Positions 43,242 through 51,799 of a DNA stretch of 64,000 nt are shown piece by piece. Below the pieces are notes generated by a model that made no database searches, was not told the origin of the DNA, and saw nothing but the letters and a program-made list of their open reading frames with translations. Positions within the stretch are counted from its first letter, which is position 1; each line of letters starts with the position of its first letter. The position numbers and the translations under genes were made by a program. This stretch comes from Gammaproteobacteria bacterium (GTDB lineage: Bacteria; Pseudomonadota; Gammaproteobacteria; Arenicellales; Poriferihabitantaceae): the NCBI GenBank assembly GCA_030432755.1, contig JAUILZ010000002.1, positions 62,001-126,000 of the forward strand, in the 5' to 3' direction.

Positions 43242-43769
43242 TCAGGGCGCGTAGCGGCGCACCGCCCACACCCGTTCGACTGGCATGCCGGCCTCGCGCT
43301 GGGCGATGCGCGCCGACTCGGCGTCGGGGGCGTGGTAGAAACAGATCATGCGCCGGCGGTCCGCGGCGAACAGGGTGCGCACGAAGCGCACCCGGTGAAT
43401 CTCGAGGCAGCCACTGCCGGCGTCCTCCAGGGCCTGGATGGCGGCGAAATCGACCGGCGCATCGAAGCGCCGGCTGACCGCAACATTGATCGAACCGATA
43501 TCCTCCATCGCAAATCCCGGGGGATCGTGGACGGTGGCCGACCAGGCGCGGCCCTCGTCGATTCCGGCCTGACGTGACACGATCCGCACCGATTCGGCGT
43601 CCGGCGCGGTGTAGTGGCACACCATGTTGCGGCCGTCCAGCGACAGCACGCTGCCGTGCCACGTGACCCGGTGCATTTTCATGCAGCCGGACGCGGCATC
43701 GAACATCGCACGCAGGTCCGATTCCGTGCGCGGTTCCGGAAAATCCCTTTCGACGACGACCTCGGTCAC
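43242..43769 (-). CDS. Tandem DUF4242-like protein
   Basis: 175 aa from GTG 43769, which overlaps the BTAD stop (GTGA). Two similar ~80-residue domains: the first has ERDFPEPRTESDLRAMF, CMKMHRVTWHGSVLS and MVCHYTAPDAESVRI; the second has RRFDAPVDFAAIQALE, CLEIHRVRFVRTLF and MICFYHAPDAESARI. The shared pattern is CxxxHRV, then CxxxAPDAES. DUF4242 (SCO4226-like) proteins form ferredoxin-like folds and one binds nickel; conserved Cys and His here may bind a metal. The same domain begins the Baeyer-Villiger monooxygenase. Coupled to the BTAD regulator, it may be its signal sensor or partner. Confidence 0.8.
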   Translation of the reverse strand: MTEVVVERDFPEPRTESDLRAMFDAASGCMKMHRVTWHGSVLSLDGRNMVCHYTAPDAESVRIVSRQAGIDEGRAWSATVHDPPGFAMEDIGSINVAVSRRFDAPVDFAAIQALEDAGSGCLEIHRVRFVRTLFAADRRRMICFYHAPDAESARIAQREAGMPVERVWAVRRYAP

Positions 43770-46700
43770 GCCCGCTGCGCCTCGGCGCGCGTGGCGTCGG
43801 CCAGCACCCTGGCGGTGATTTCCGCGCTCCAGGCCGCGGCGCCGGCGTTCTGCAGCCGCACCACCTCCGCGCGCAGCCGCGCAGCCTGTTGCGAATCCCC
43901 CGCTGCCAGGTAACAGCGCGAAAGCACCGCGCTGCTGATCAGCATCTCGGTGGCGCGTTCGAGGACCTCGGCATACTCGAGTGCCTCGGCGGCGCGCTCG
44001 ACGCCGCGGTCGTGGCGGCCGCGCTGGCATTCGACCACCGCGGCCCGCGACAGCACGTAGGCAAGGCGATGCTTGGCGTCGGCGGCGCGCAACTCGGCCA
44101 GGGCGGCGTCGAGCCCGGCGGGCTCGTCTTCGCGCTGGAACGCGCACAGCCCGATCATCGCGCGAGCGAATGGTCCTTCGCTGCCCTCGCGCAGCCGTTC
44201 GGCCAGCGCTTCCAGTTCCTGGCAACGCTGCTCGGCCTCGTCGTGGCGCCCCTGCTGCAGGCACAGCATCGCCAGGTATTCGACCGCCAGGTACTCGTTG
44301 AGGCGATCGCCGCACGACCGGCACAGGGTGCGCGCCTCCTGGAACAGTTCCTCGGCCTCGTCGAGACGGTTCTCGTGAAAACGAAGCATGCCGAGACCGG
44401 TGGGAATGGCGTGGTGGGTGACGCGCTCGCGCCGCGCCCGGGCGCTGGCCTCCATCAGCATCGCCCCGGCCTGGCCGAGGTCGCGCTCGAGCATTACCAG
44501 GCACTTGGCGGTCTCCGCCATGCCGACGATCTGTACCTGGTCGAAACCGCCCCGGGCCACCCGCATCGCCTGCATGGTCTGTTCGCGGGCGGCGTTCCAG
44601 TGGCCGTGTTCCCAGCGTAGCCAGGAGGCCATGTGGTAGCCGAGACGGGCGTGCTCGACGGCGCCATGGTCGAGCGCTTTTCCTGCCAACTCGGCATAGT
44701 GCTCGGCGGCCGCTTCCCAGTCCTCCAGCGGCTCCGCGGCCATGAGGATGTCGTTGAGATCGATCTCGAGGCAGACGCGCTCCGGCTCGGGCATCTGCCC
44801 CGCGAACTGCAAGCCCCTGCGCGCCAGGGACTGGGCATCGTCATTGGCGAAGAAGCGCAGGCACAGCCGCCCGGCGGCCACCAGGGCACGCGCCGCCAGC
44901 GCGCGATCGCCGCTCTGCAGGGCGTGATGGGCAAGCTCGGCGGCGCGCGCCAGGTCGGGGGTCGCCTCGGCCTCGAGCGCTTCGGCGATGCGCCGGTGCA
45001 TGACCTGGCGACGCAGCGGCGAGACGTCGGCGTACACCGCCTGGGCGATGCAGTCGTGGGCGAAGCGCAGTTCCGCGCCGTCACCGCGTAGCATGGCGCG
45101 CTGCCGCGCATCCTCCAGCACCTCGCCGACCGTGACCATGTCGACATTGGTGAAGTCGGCGATCTTGCCGACCTCGATGCGCGGATTCAGCACCGCCGCC
45201 CAGCGCAGCACCTCGGCGCCCTCGACGCCGAACCGCGCCAGCCAGTCCTGCACCAGTTCACTCAACGAACTGCCGCTGCTGCCGCGAATCTCGGCGCGCG
45301 CCAGTTCGATCGCCAGCAGCGGATTGCCGCCGGCCTCGGCGGCCAGGCGCCCGGCCTTCGCGCCCGGCACCACCGCCTTGATCAGCGCCGCCGTGTCACT
45401 CGCGTTCAGCGGCTCCAGCTCGATTTCGGAGAGCATCCGCTCGCGGCGCAGCCCGCGCAGGGCCGCCAGCATCGGCACATTGTCGCGGAGTTCGCCGTCG
45501 CGCGCCGCAACGACGCCCAGCACCGGCCGGTCGCGGTTCATACGCACGACGTAGTGCAGGGCGGCCGCGCTGGACTCGTCGCACCAGTGCACATCGTCGA
45601 ACAGCAGCACCAGCGGCCGCGACGTCGCCTCCCTGGTCACGAAGTCGTTGAGCCGCGCGAACAGGCGGTCGCGGTTGGCCTCTTCTCCACCGCCGAATAT
45701 CTCCTCGACATGGCCCTCGCCGAGGTCGCGCAGCGCATCGATCCACAGACCGAACGGCCGGAACGCGTCGGTCTCGTAAGCGCCAGCCCGCAGCACCAGC
45801 GCCTCGCTCTGCCGGGCCAGCTCGATCAGGTGATCCATGAGCCGCGTCTTGCCGAGTCCCGGGGCGCCGCGCAGTATCATCAACCCGGCGCGGCGGCGGG
45901 CGACGCCGTATTCGAAGGTGCGGGTGATCTGCGCCACTTCGGCCTCGCGCCCGACCAGTACCCGGCCGGCGCGCCCACGCGGCGCCGGTTCCCCGGACGG
46001 CGCAATCGGTGCGCCCGGCGCAGCCGGGATCTCCTGCGCGCGCGGCGGCGGCCGGTCGATACGCGGCGGGCGCCGCGCCGCCAGCATCGCCGCCGACGGC
46101 TCGATGCCAGCCTCTTTCAGGATGCGCAGGCCGAGGCGGTACTGTTGGTCGGCCTCGTCCGGCCGGTGGGCCGTGGTGAGCAGGCGTATCAGGGCGGCGC
46201 GGTAGCGTTCCTCGTAGGGCGAAAGGCCGACCAGCGCGCGGGCGTGTGGCAGCGCGCGCAGGGGATCGTCCTCCAGGCGCCGCAGCAGCTCGATCAGCAG
46301 GGCCTCGCGGTCTCGCAGCGCCTGCTCGCGCTCGGCCACGCACCAGCTGTGGAATTCGTGGAAATTGGAGAACTCGAGGCCTTCAAGGAAGTTGCCGCGG
46401 TAGCCGGCAGCGATCGCCTCGAGATCGTCCAGTGATCTCGACTGGAAGCCTCCGCGCGCCAGTGCACGCAACTCGACGACATCGATCGAGACATCGCCGG
46501 CCTCGATGCCCACGCTCGAGCGGTCGGCGACCAGCCGCGGATGACCGTCGTCGTCCACCAGCCGGCGCAGCTTGGACAGGCTCCAGCGCAGCGAACCGCG
46601 CGGGTCATCGGGAATCTCCCAGAGCAGCTCACACAGGTGTTCGCGGCGAAACCTGCGCGGCTGCAGGCTGAGATACGCCAGTAGGGCGCGGGTCTTCCTG

Positions 46701-46777
46701 GACGGCGGCAGCGTCAGGGGCCTGCCGTCCCGCAAGACCTCGAAGTCGCCGAGAAACTTCAACTCGAGCGCTGCCAT
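43766..46777 (-). CDS. BTAD/AAA-ATPase transcriptional activator (SARP/LAL-like)
   Basis: About 1003 aa from ATG 46777; ATG 46846 is an alternative. Residues 1-95 form a winged helix of the OmpR/SARP type (LELKFLGDFEVLRDGRPLTLPPSRKTRALLAYL, LCELLWEIPDDPRGSLRWSLSKLRRL). The BTAD helices follow (AIAAGYRGNFLEGLEF, LRILKEAGIEPS). The AAA domain has GREAEVAQITRTFEYG, Walker A ILRGAPGLGKTRLMDHL at about residue 300 and Walker B LVLLFDDVHWCDESS. The C-terminal half is TPR-like helices. No LuxR helix-turn-helix is seen at the C-terminus. Rare outside actinobacteria but known in proteobacteria. It probably binds the two triple-heptamer boxes. Confidence 0.9.
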   Translation of the reverse strand: MAALELKFLGDFEVLRDGRPLTLPPSRKTRALLAYLSLQPRRFRREHLCELLWEIPDDPRGSLRWSLSKLRRLVDDDGHPRLVADRSSVGIEAGDVSIDVVELRALARGGFQSRSLDDLEAIAAGYRGNFLEGLEFSNFHEFHSWCVAEREQALRDREALLIELLRRLEDDPLRALPHARALVGLSPYEERYRAALIRLLTTAHRPDEADQQYRLGLRILKEAGIEPSAAMLAARRPPRIDRPPPRAQEIPAAPGAPIAPSGEPAPRGRAGRVLVGREAEVAQITRTFEYGVARRRAGLMILRGAPGLGKTRLMDHLIELARQSEALVLRAGAYETDAFRPFGLWIDALRDLGEGHVEEIFGGGEEANRDRLFARLNDFVTREATSRPLVLLFDDVHWCDESSAAALHYVVRMNRDRPVLGVVAARDGELRDNVPMLAALRGLRRERMLSEIELEPLNASDTAALIKAVVPGAKAGRLAAEAGGNPLLAIELARAEIRGSSGSSLSELVQDWLARFGVEGAEVLRWAAVLNPRIEVGKIADFTNVDMVTVGEVLEDARQRAMLRGDGAELRFAHDCIAQAVYADVSPLRRQVMHRRIAEALEAEATPDLARAAELAHHALQSGDRALAARALVAAGRLCLRFFANDDAQSLARRGLQFAGQMPEPERVCLEIDLNDILMAAEPLEDWEAAAEHYAELAGKALDHGAVEHARLGYHMASWLRWEHGHWNAAREQTMQAMRVARGGFDQVQIVGMAETAKCLVMLERDLGQAGAMLMEASARARRERVTHHAIPTGLGMLRFHENRLDEAEELFQEARTLCRSCGDRLNEYLAVEYLAMLCLQQGRHDEAEQRCQELEALAERLREGSEGPFARAMIGLCAFQREDEPAGLDAALAELRAADAKHRLAYVLSRAAVVECQRGRHDRGVERAAEALEYAEVLERATEMLISSAVLSRCYLAAGDSQQAARLRAEVVRLQNAGAAAWSAEITARVLADATRAEAQRA

Positions 46778-46955
46778 GCCGGGAAACCGCGGGTAGGGGC
46801 GGTCACTATAAGCCTCCACTTGCAACGCGACAAGGCTTGATTCCATTGATCCGCTGCGCGCGAAACCAGATTCCACGGTGACTAAAACGGTGGCTCAACC
46901 GGTTCGCGACGAGGATGGCAGCATCGCAACGACGCTCAATCACATGGAGACCACC

Positions 46956-48449
46956 ATGCCGCGCTATCACGACATCCTCGAAACCATCGGCAACACCCCG
47001 CTGGTGCGCATCCACAAGCTCACGCCGGAGCACGTCAACCTCTACGTCAAGGTCGAATCCTTCAACCCACTGGGATCGGTCAAGGACCGCATGGCCCTCG
47101 CGGTCATAGAGGCCGCCGAACGCAGCGGCGAATTGAAGCCCGGGCAGACGGTGGTCGAGGCCACCAGTGGCAACACCGGCATCGGCCTGGCCATGGTCTG
47201 CGCCCGCAAGGGTTACCCGCTGGTACTGACCATGGCCGAGAACTTCAGCATCGAGCGGCGCAAGTTATTGCGCTTCCTCGGCGCCCGGGTGGTGCTGACG
47301 CCGGCGGCCGACAAGGGCACCGGAATGCTGGCCAAGGCGGCTGAACTGGCCGAGACCCACGGCTGGTTCCTGTGCCGACAGTTCGAGAACGCGGCCAACG
47401 CCGAGGTGCACCAGCGCACCACCGCGCAGGAGATCCTGCGTGACTTCGACGGCGAACGGATCGACGCCTTCGTGTCCGGTTTCGGCACCGGCGGCACGCT
47501 GCTCGGCGCCGCGCGCGGCCTCAAGGCGGCCGACCCGGCGATCCGCATCGTGGTCGCCGAACCCGACAACTCGCCGCTGCTGGGCAGTTGCATCGCACAG
47601 CCGAGGGACGCCAACGGCGGGCCCAGCGCCAGCCACCCGAGATTTCGCCCGCATCTGATGCAGGGCTGGAGCCCGGACTTCATCTCGCGGCTCGCCGAGT
47701 CAGCGGTGTCCGAGGGGCTGGTCGACGAGGTCGTGCCGGTGTCAGGGAGCGATGCCATGCGGCTGTCGCGCGAGCTGGCGCGCCGCGAGGGCATATTCGC
47801 CGGTACCTCCAGCGGCGCCACCCTGGCCGCGGCCCTCGACGTCTCTCGCCGCGCGGCGGCCGGCAGCAATATCGTCTGCATGCTGCCGGACACCGGCGAG
47901 CGCTACCTGTCGACACCGCTGTTCGAGGACATTGGCGTCGACATGAACGACGAGGAGATGGCGCTGTCGCAGTCGACGCCGCGGTGCCGCTTCGAGGTCG
48001 TGACACCCGTCGAGGCGCCCGCACCCGCCGCGGCTATCTCGAGTCCGGTCGTGGATGCCGACGCCGAGCGCTACTTCGACGACGTCATCGCCGAACCGGT
48101 GGTGATGTTCGCGCTCGAGTGGTGCGAGTACTGCTGGTCGGTGCGCAAGCTGTTCACCCGGCTCGGCGTCGCCTACCGCAGTATAGACCTCGATTCGGTG
48201 GCCATGCACGAGGATGACTTCGGCGGCCGGGTCCGCGCGGTTCTGGGCCGGCGCACCGGCGTGCCGACAATCCCGCAGGTGTTCATTAAAGGCGCCCACC
48301 TCGGCGGCGCTACCGACCTGTTGGAGGCAATGCACGACGGCTCCCTGCAGGCGCTGCTGCGCGCCGGTGGCATCAGCTTCGACGAAAGTGCGGACTTCGA
48401 TCCCTATACGCTGCTGCCGCAGTGGATGCAGCCGCGCAAGAGCGCCTGA
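46956..48449 (+). CDS. Cysteine synthase-like PLP enzyme fused to a glutaredoxin
   Basis: About 497 aa. The start ATG 46956 has GGAG 6 nt upstream; ATG 46944 is also in frame. Residues 1-330 are a CysK/CBS-type fold: ETIGNTPLVRIHKL, Lys43 in NPLGSVKDR as the Schiff-base Lys, VEATSGNTGIGLAM, GFGTGGTLLGAARGL and GIFAGTSSGATLAAAL. A Pro/Ala linker (about 355-370) leads to a glutaredoxin with Cys390-Glu-Tyr-Cys393, then TGVPTIPQVFIKGAHLGG. Cysteine synthase makes Cys from O-acetylserine; the reducing domain could keep a thiol substrate reduced. It is divergent from the BTAD gene. Confidence 0.92.
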   Translation: MPRYHDILETIGNTPLVRIHKLTPEHVNLYVKVESFNPLGSVKDRMALAVIEAAERSGELKPGQTVVEATSGNTGIGLAMVCARKGYPLVLTMAENFSIERRKLLRFLGARVVLTPAADKGTGMLAKAAELAETHGWFLCRQFENAANAEVHQRTTAQEILRDFDGERIDAFVSGFGTGGTLLGAARGLKAADPAIRIVVAEPDNSPLLGSCIAQPRDANGGPSASHPRFRPHLMQGWSPDFISRLAESAVSEGLVDEVVPVSGSDAMRLSRELARREGIFAGTSSGATLAAALDVSRRAAAGSNIVCMLPDTGERYLSTPLFEDIGVDMNDEEMALSQSTPRCRFEVVTPVEAPAPAAAISSPVVDADAERYFDDVIAEPVVMFALEWCEYCWSVRKLFTRLGVAYRSIDLDSVAMHEDDFGGRVRAVLGRRTGVPTIPQVFIKGAHLGGATDLLEAMHDGSLQALLRAGGISFDESADFDPYTLLPQWMQPRKSA

Positions 48450-48470
48450 ACCTGTAACCGGAGCGAAACC

Positions 48471-49403
48471 ATGCCTACTCCAACCGTGCCGGTCCTCGAT
48501 ATCGGCAGACTGATGGAACGCGCCACCCTCGCCGAGCTCGACGCCGCCTGCCGTGACTGGGGCATCTTCCATGTCGTCGGGCATGGCATCCCGGACGCGG
48601 TCACGGCGCAGTTATTCAGCCAGGTGCGCGCGTTCTTCAGCCGTCCGCTTGAGGAAAAGCGCCGTATCGAGCGTAGCGCCAACAATCCCTGGGGATTCTT
48701 CGATCGCGAGCTGACGAAGAACCGCCGCGACCTGAAGGAGATTTATGACGTAGGCCCCGCCGGCGGCGCCACCATCGCGCCGCAGTGGCCTGACGACATG
48801 CCGGGCTTCCGCGACGCGGTGCAGACCTGGTACCGCTACAGCGAACGCCTCGCGCGGCGACTGCTGGACGCGATCGCGGTGAACCTCGGTGTCGTCCCCG
48901 ACGTGCTGGAGAGCGCCATCGGCAAGGACCACACCAGCTTCCTGCGCCTCAACCACTACCCCGCCGCCACCGGTGACGCGGCCGGCGAGCACGGACTCGG
49001 CATTAGTCCGCACACCGACGCCGGCGCGCTCACCGTGCTACGCCAGGACGACCAGCCGGGCCTCGAGGTGTTGCGCGATGGCGCCTGGCACCTCGTCGAA
49101 CCGCGCCCCGACGCCCTGGTTATCAATATCGGTGACGTGGTCCAGGTGTGGTCGAACGACCGCTACATGGCCGCGCTGCACCGGGTGCTGGCGAGTGGCG
49201 CGACCCCGCGTTTCAGCGTGCCGTTCTTCCTCAATCCGGCCTATCGCGCCGACTACGCGCCGCTGCCGACCACAGTCTCGGCCAACCACCCGGCCCGCTA
49301 CCGGGCAATCAACTGGGGTGAGTTCCGTGCCCGCCGCGCAGCCGGTGATTACGCCGACCACGGCGAGGAAGTGCAGATCGCGCAGTACCGGGTTTCTGCA
49401 TAG
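48471..49403 (+). CDS. 2-oxoglutarate/Fe(II) oxygenase, isopenicillin-N-synthase-like
   Basis: 310 aa. GGAG lies 7 nt before ATG. The non-haem iron ligands are His181, Asp183 (SPHTDAGALTVL) and His237 (AALHRVLAS); Arg247 in PRFSVPFFLNP would hold 2-oxoglutarate. The DIOX_N half shows LDAACRDWGIFHVVGHGIP and FFSRPLEEKRRIERS. These enzymes hydroxylate, desaturate or cyclise small molecules, including amino-acid derivatives. It follows the Cys synthase-Grx gene after 21 bp in the same operon, which hints at a sulfur amino acid product. Confidence 0.93.
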   Translation: MPTPTVPVLDIGRLMERATLAELDAACRDWGIFHVVGHGIPDAVTAQLFSQVRAFFSRPLEEKRRIERSANNPWGFFDRELTKNRRDLKEIYDVGPAGGATIAPQWPDDMPGFRDAVQTWYRYSERLARRLLDAIAVNLGVVPDVLESAIGKDHTSFLRLNHYPAATGDAAGEHGLGISPHTDAGALTVLRQDDQPGLEVLRDGAWHLVEPRPDALVINIGDVVQVWSNDRYMAALHRVLASGATPRFSVPFFLNPAYRADYAPLPTTVSANHPARYRAINWGEFRARRAAGDYADHGEEVQIAQYRVSA

Positions 49404-49453
49404 AGGATTCGACACCACGACATGCCGGATTGGCGATCGGGCACGGGTTCGAC

Positions 49454-49927
49454 TCAGCGATAACGGATCCCGGTGATCCAGTAGGTCTGCGCATTGCCAC
49501 CGATATGCACCACGACCTCGTCGTCCACCTGCTTCTTCAGCAGCGCCCGCGCCATGGGTGAGTCCACGCTGATATAGCCCTTCGAGGAATCGCTCTCTAT
49601 CTCGTCGCCGCCGACGATGCGGTATTCCAGTGGCGTGCCATCCTCACGTTCCAGGCCGACCCAGGCGCCGAAGTACACCAGCGCCTCGTTGCCCACGCGA
49701 TCAACGACGGTGAGATCCGGCATACGTTTCTGCAGGTAGCGGATGCGGCGATCGATCTCGCGCAGCTGTTTCTTGCGGTAGATGTACTCCGCGTTCTCGG
49801 ATCGATCGCCCTCAGCGGCGGCGGCGGACAGCGCCTGGGTCACCTCGGCGCGTTTCTTCCAGATCGCCTTTTCCTCCGCCTGCAGCGCGGCAAAACCCTC
49901 GGGAGTGATATAGGGAGACGACGCCAT
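49454..49927 (-). CDS. greB: Transcript cleavage factor GreB
   Basis: 157 aa, the GreB length. The N-terminal coiled coil is ITPEGFAALQAEEKAIWKKRAEVTQAL with AAAEGDRSENAEYIYRKKQLREIDRRIRYLQKRM, which includes the acidic tip. The C-terminal FKBP-like half ends VDDEVVVHIGGNAQTYWITGIRYR. It rescues backtracked RNA polymerase. I start at ATG 49927; the frame is open for 32 more codons into the next gene without support. A decayed copy stands at 31872-32003. Confidence 0.95.
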   Translation of the reverse strand: MASSPYITPEGFAALQAEEKAIWKKRAEVTQALSAAAAEGDRSENAEYIYRKKQLREIDRRIRYLQKRMPDLTVVDRVGNEALVYFGAWVGLEREDGTPLEYRIVGGDEIESDSSKGYISVDSPMARALLKKQVDDEVVVHIGGNAQTYWITGIRYR

Positions 49928-49938
49928 GGCTTGTCGGA

Positions 49939-51774
49939 TCAGGAAGTTTCGCCTGGCGGGACCGCCGCATGTCCACCGAATCCCGCCAGGGTCGCGGTCG
50001 CCTGCTCCTGCTGCAGGCGCCACATCTGCGCGTACAGCCCGCCCTGCGTTACAAGTTCCGTATGCACACCGCGTTCGACGATGCGTCCATGGTCGAGGAC
50101 GATGACCTGGTCAGCGTGGATGATGGTGGACAGCCGGTGGGCGATGACCAGCGTGGTGCAGTTCTCGGCCACCCGTTCGAGCGCGTCCTGGATCGCCTTC
50201 TCCGATCGACTGTCCAGAGAAGACGTGGCCTCGTCGAACACCAGGATACGCGCGCCCTTGAGCGCGGTGCGCGCGATCGCCACGCGCTGCTTTTCGCCGC
50301 CGGAGAGCTTCAGGCCGCGTTCCCCCACGAGGATGTCATAGCCCTGGGGATGGCGTTCGATGAAGTCGTCGATCTGGGCAACCCGGGCGGCTTCCCGGAT
50401 CTCTTCGGCGCTGGCGCCGGGGCGGCCATAGCCGATGTTGTAGCCGATGGTGTCGTTGAACAGCACCGTGTCCTGGGGCACGACTCCCATGACGGCGCGC
50501 AGGCTGTCGAGTTCGATGTCGCGGATGTCCTGGCCGTCGATGGTGATACGACCCTCGGAAGGATCGTAGAACCGCAGCAGCAGACGCGCGAGGGTGGACT
50601 TGCCCGCGCCCGATGGACCCACCACCGCCAGCATTTGCCCACCGGGGATGGTGAAGCTGATGTCCTCGAGCGCCGGGCGGTCGTCCTGGAAGCGAAAGGA
50701 TACGTTCTCGAAACGCACCTCGCCGGAAGCAAGTGAAAGCGGCCTGGCATCGGGCGCCTCGATCACCTCCGGCTCGACGTCGAGCAGGTCGAACAGCTTC
50801 TGCATGTCGATCAGCGAGTGATTGAGGTCACGATAGAGCGAGCCGAGGAAGCTGAGCGGGATATAGAGCTGGATCAGGAAGGCGTTGATCATCGCGAAAT
50901 CCCCCAGCGTGAGCTCTCCCGCCACCACGCCATTCGCCGCCATGATCATCAGGATCGTCATGCCGACCGCGATGATGAAACCCTGGCCCGCGTTGAGGAA
51001 GGACAGGGAAAAGTTGCTCTTCAGGTTGGCCTCGACCCAACCACCGAGCGCGTCGTGATAGCGTACCCGCTCGGTGGCCTCGTTGCCGAACACCTTCACC
51101 GTCTCGTAGTTGAGGAGCGAGTCGAGCGCGCGGGTATTGGCGTGGGACTCGGCCTCGTTCATCTCCACCCGGAAGCGGGTGCGCCAGCGGGTGACGAGCC
51201 AGGTGAACACCGCGTAGACCGCGATCACGCCGATGGTGACGAGCACGAAGCGGATGTCGAGCTGGCGCCACAGGATCACCAGTACCGCGGTGATCTCGAG
51301 CAACACCGGCACGATGTTGAAGACGATGATTCGCAGGAAATAACCGATCGCGGTGGTGCCGCGTTCCACGTCGCGTGACAGCGCGCCGGTTTTGCGGTCG
51401 AGGTGGAAGCCGAGGGAGAGGCGATGCAGGTGGCCGAACACCTCCAGCGATACCCGGCGGATGATCTCCACGCTGGCGCGGATGAACACCACGTTGCGCA
51501 GTTCGTTGAAGAGGATCGCGCCGAAGCGCAGGGCGCCGTAAGCCACGAGCAAGGCCAGTGGCAGCACCAGAATGGCATCGGCACCATCCACGTCCATGGC
51601 GTCGATGATCTGCTTCAGCACCACCGGCACCGCCACGTTGGCGAGCCGCGCGGCCACCAGGAACACGAGGCCGACGGCGATGCGCCAGCGGTACCCCCAC
51701 AGGTAGGGCACGAGTTTGCGCGCCGCGCGCCAGTCGCCCCGGTCCGCGGTGGTGATTCGAGAAGGTGGCGCCAT
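49939..51774 (-). CDS. ATM1-type ABC exporter (fused TM and ATPase domains)
   Basis: About 611 aa from ATG 51774. The N-terminal six-TM domain contains FGHLHRLSLGFHLDRKTGALSRDVERGTTAIGYFLR, typical of ATM1/HMT1 half-transporters, and ALDSLLNYETVKVFGNEATE is the characteristic glutathione-site helix of this group. The ATPase domain has VGPSGAGKSTLARLLLRFYDP, LKLSGGEKQRVAIARTAL and ILVFDEATSSLD. These export glutathione-based sulfur or metal compounds from the cytosol. It lies 11 bp upstream of greB on the same strand. Confidence 0.93.
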   Translation of the reverse strand: MAPPSRITTADRGDWRAARKLVPYLWGYRWRIAVGLVFLVAARLANVAVPVVLKQIIDAMDVDGADAILVLPLALLVAYGALRFGAILFNELRNVVFIRASVEIIRRVSLEVFGHLHRLSLGFHLDRKTGALSRDVERGTTAIGYFLRIIVFNIVPVLLEITAVLVILWRQLDIRFVLVTIGVIAVYAVFTWLVTRWRTRFRVEMNEAESHANTRALDSLLNYETVKVFGNEATERVRYHDALGGWVEANLKSNFSLSFLNAGQGFIIAVGMTILMIMAANGVVAGELTLGDFAMINAFLIQLYIPLSFLGSLYRDLNHSLIDMQKLFDLLDVEPEVIEAPDARPLSLASGEVRFENVSFRFQDDRPALEDISFTIPGGQMLAVVGPSGAGKSTLARLLLRFYDPSEGRITIDGQDIRDIELDSLRAVMGVVPQDTVLFNDTIGYNIGYGRPGASAEEIREAARVAQIDDFIERHPQGYDILVGERGLKLSGGEKQRVAIARTALKGARILVFDEATSSLDSRSEKAIQDALERVAENCTTLVIAHRLSTIIHADQVIVLDHGRIVERGVHTELVTQGGLYAQMWRLQQEQATATLAGFGGHAAVPPGETS

Positions 51775-51799
51775 GGTGAGTGTCTGTCTCCGGTAAATA

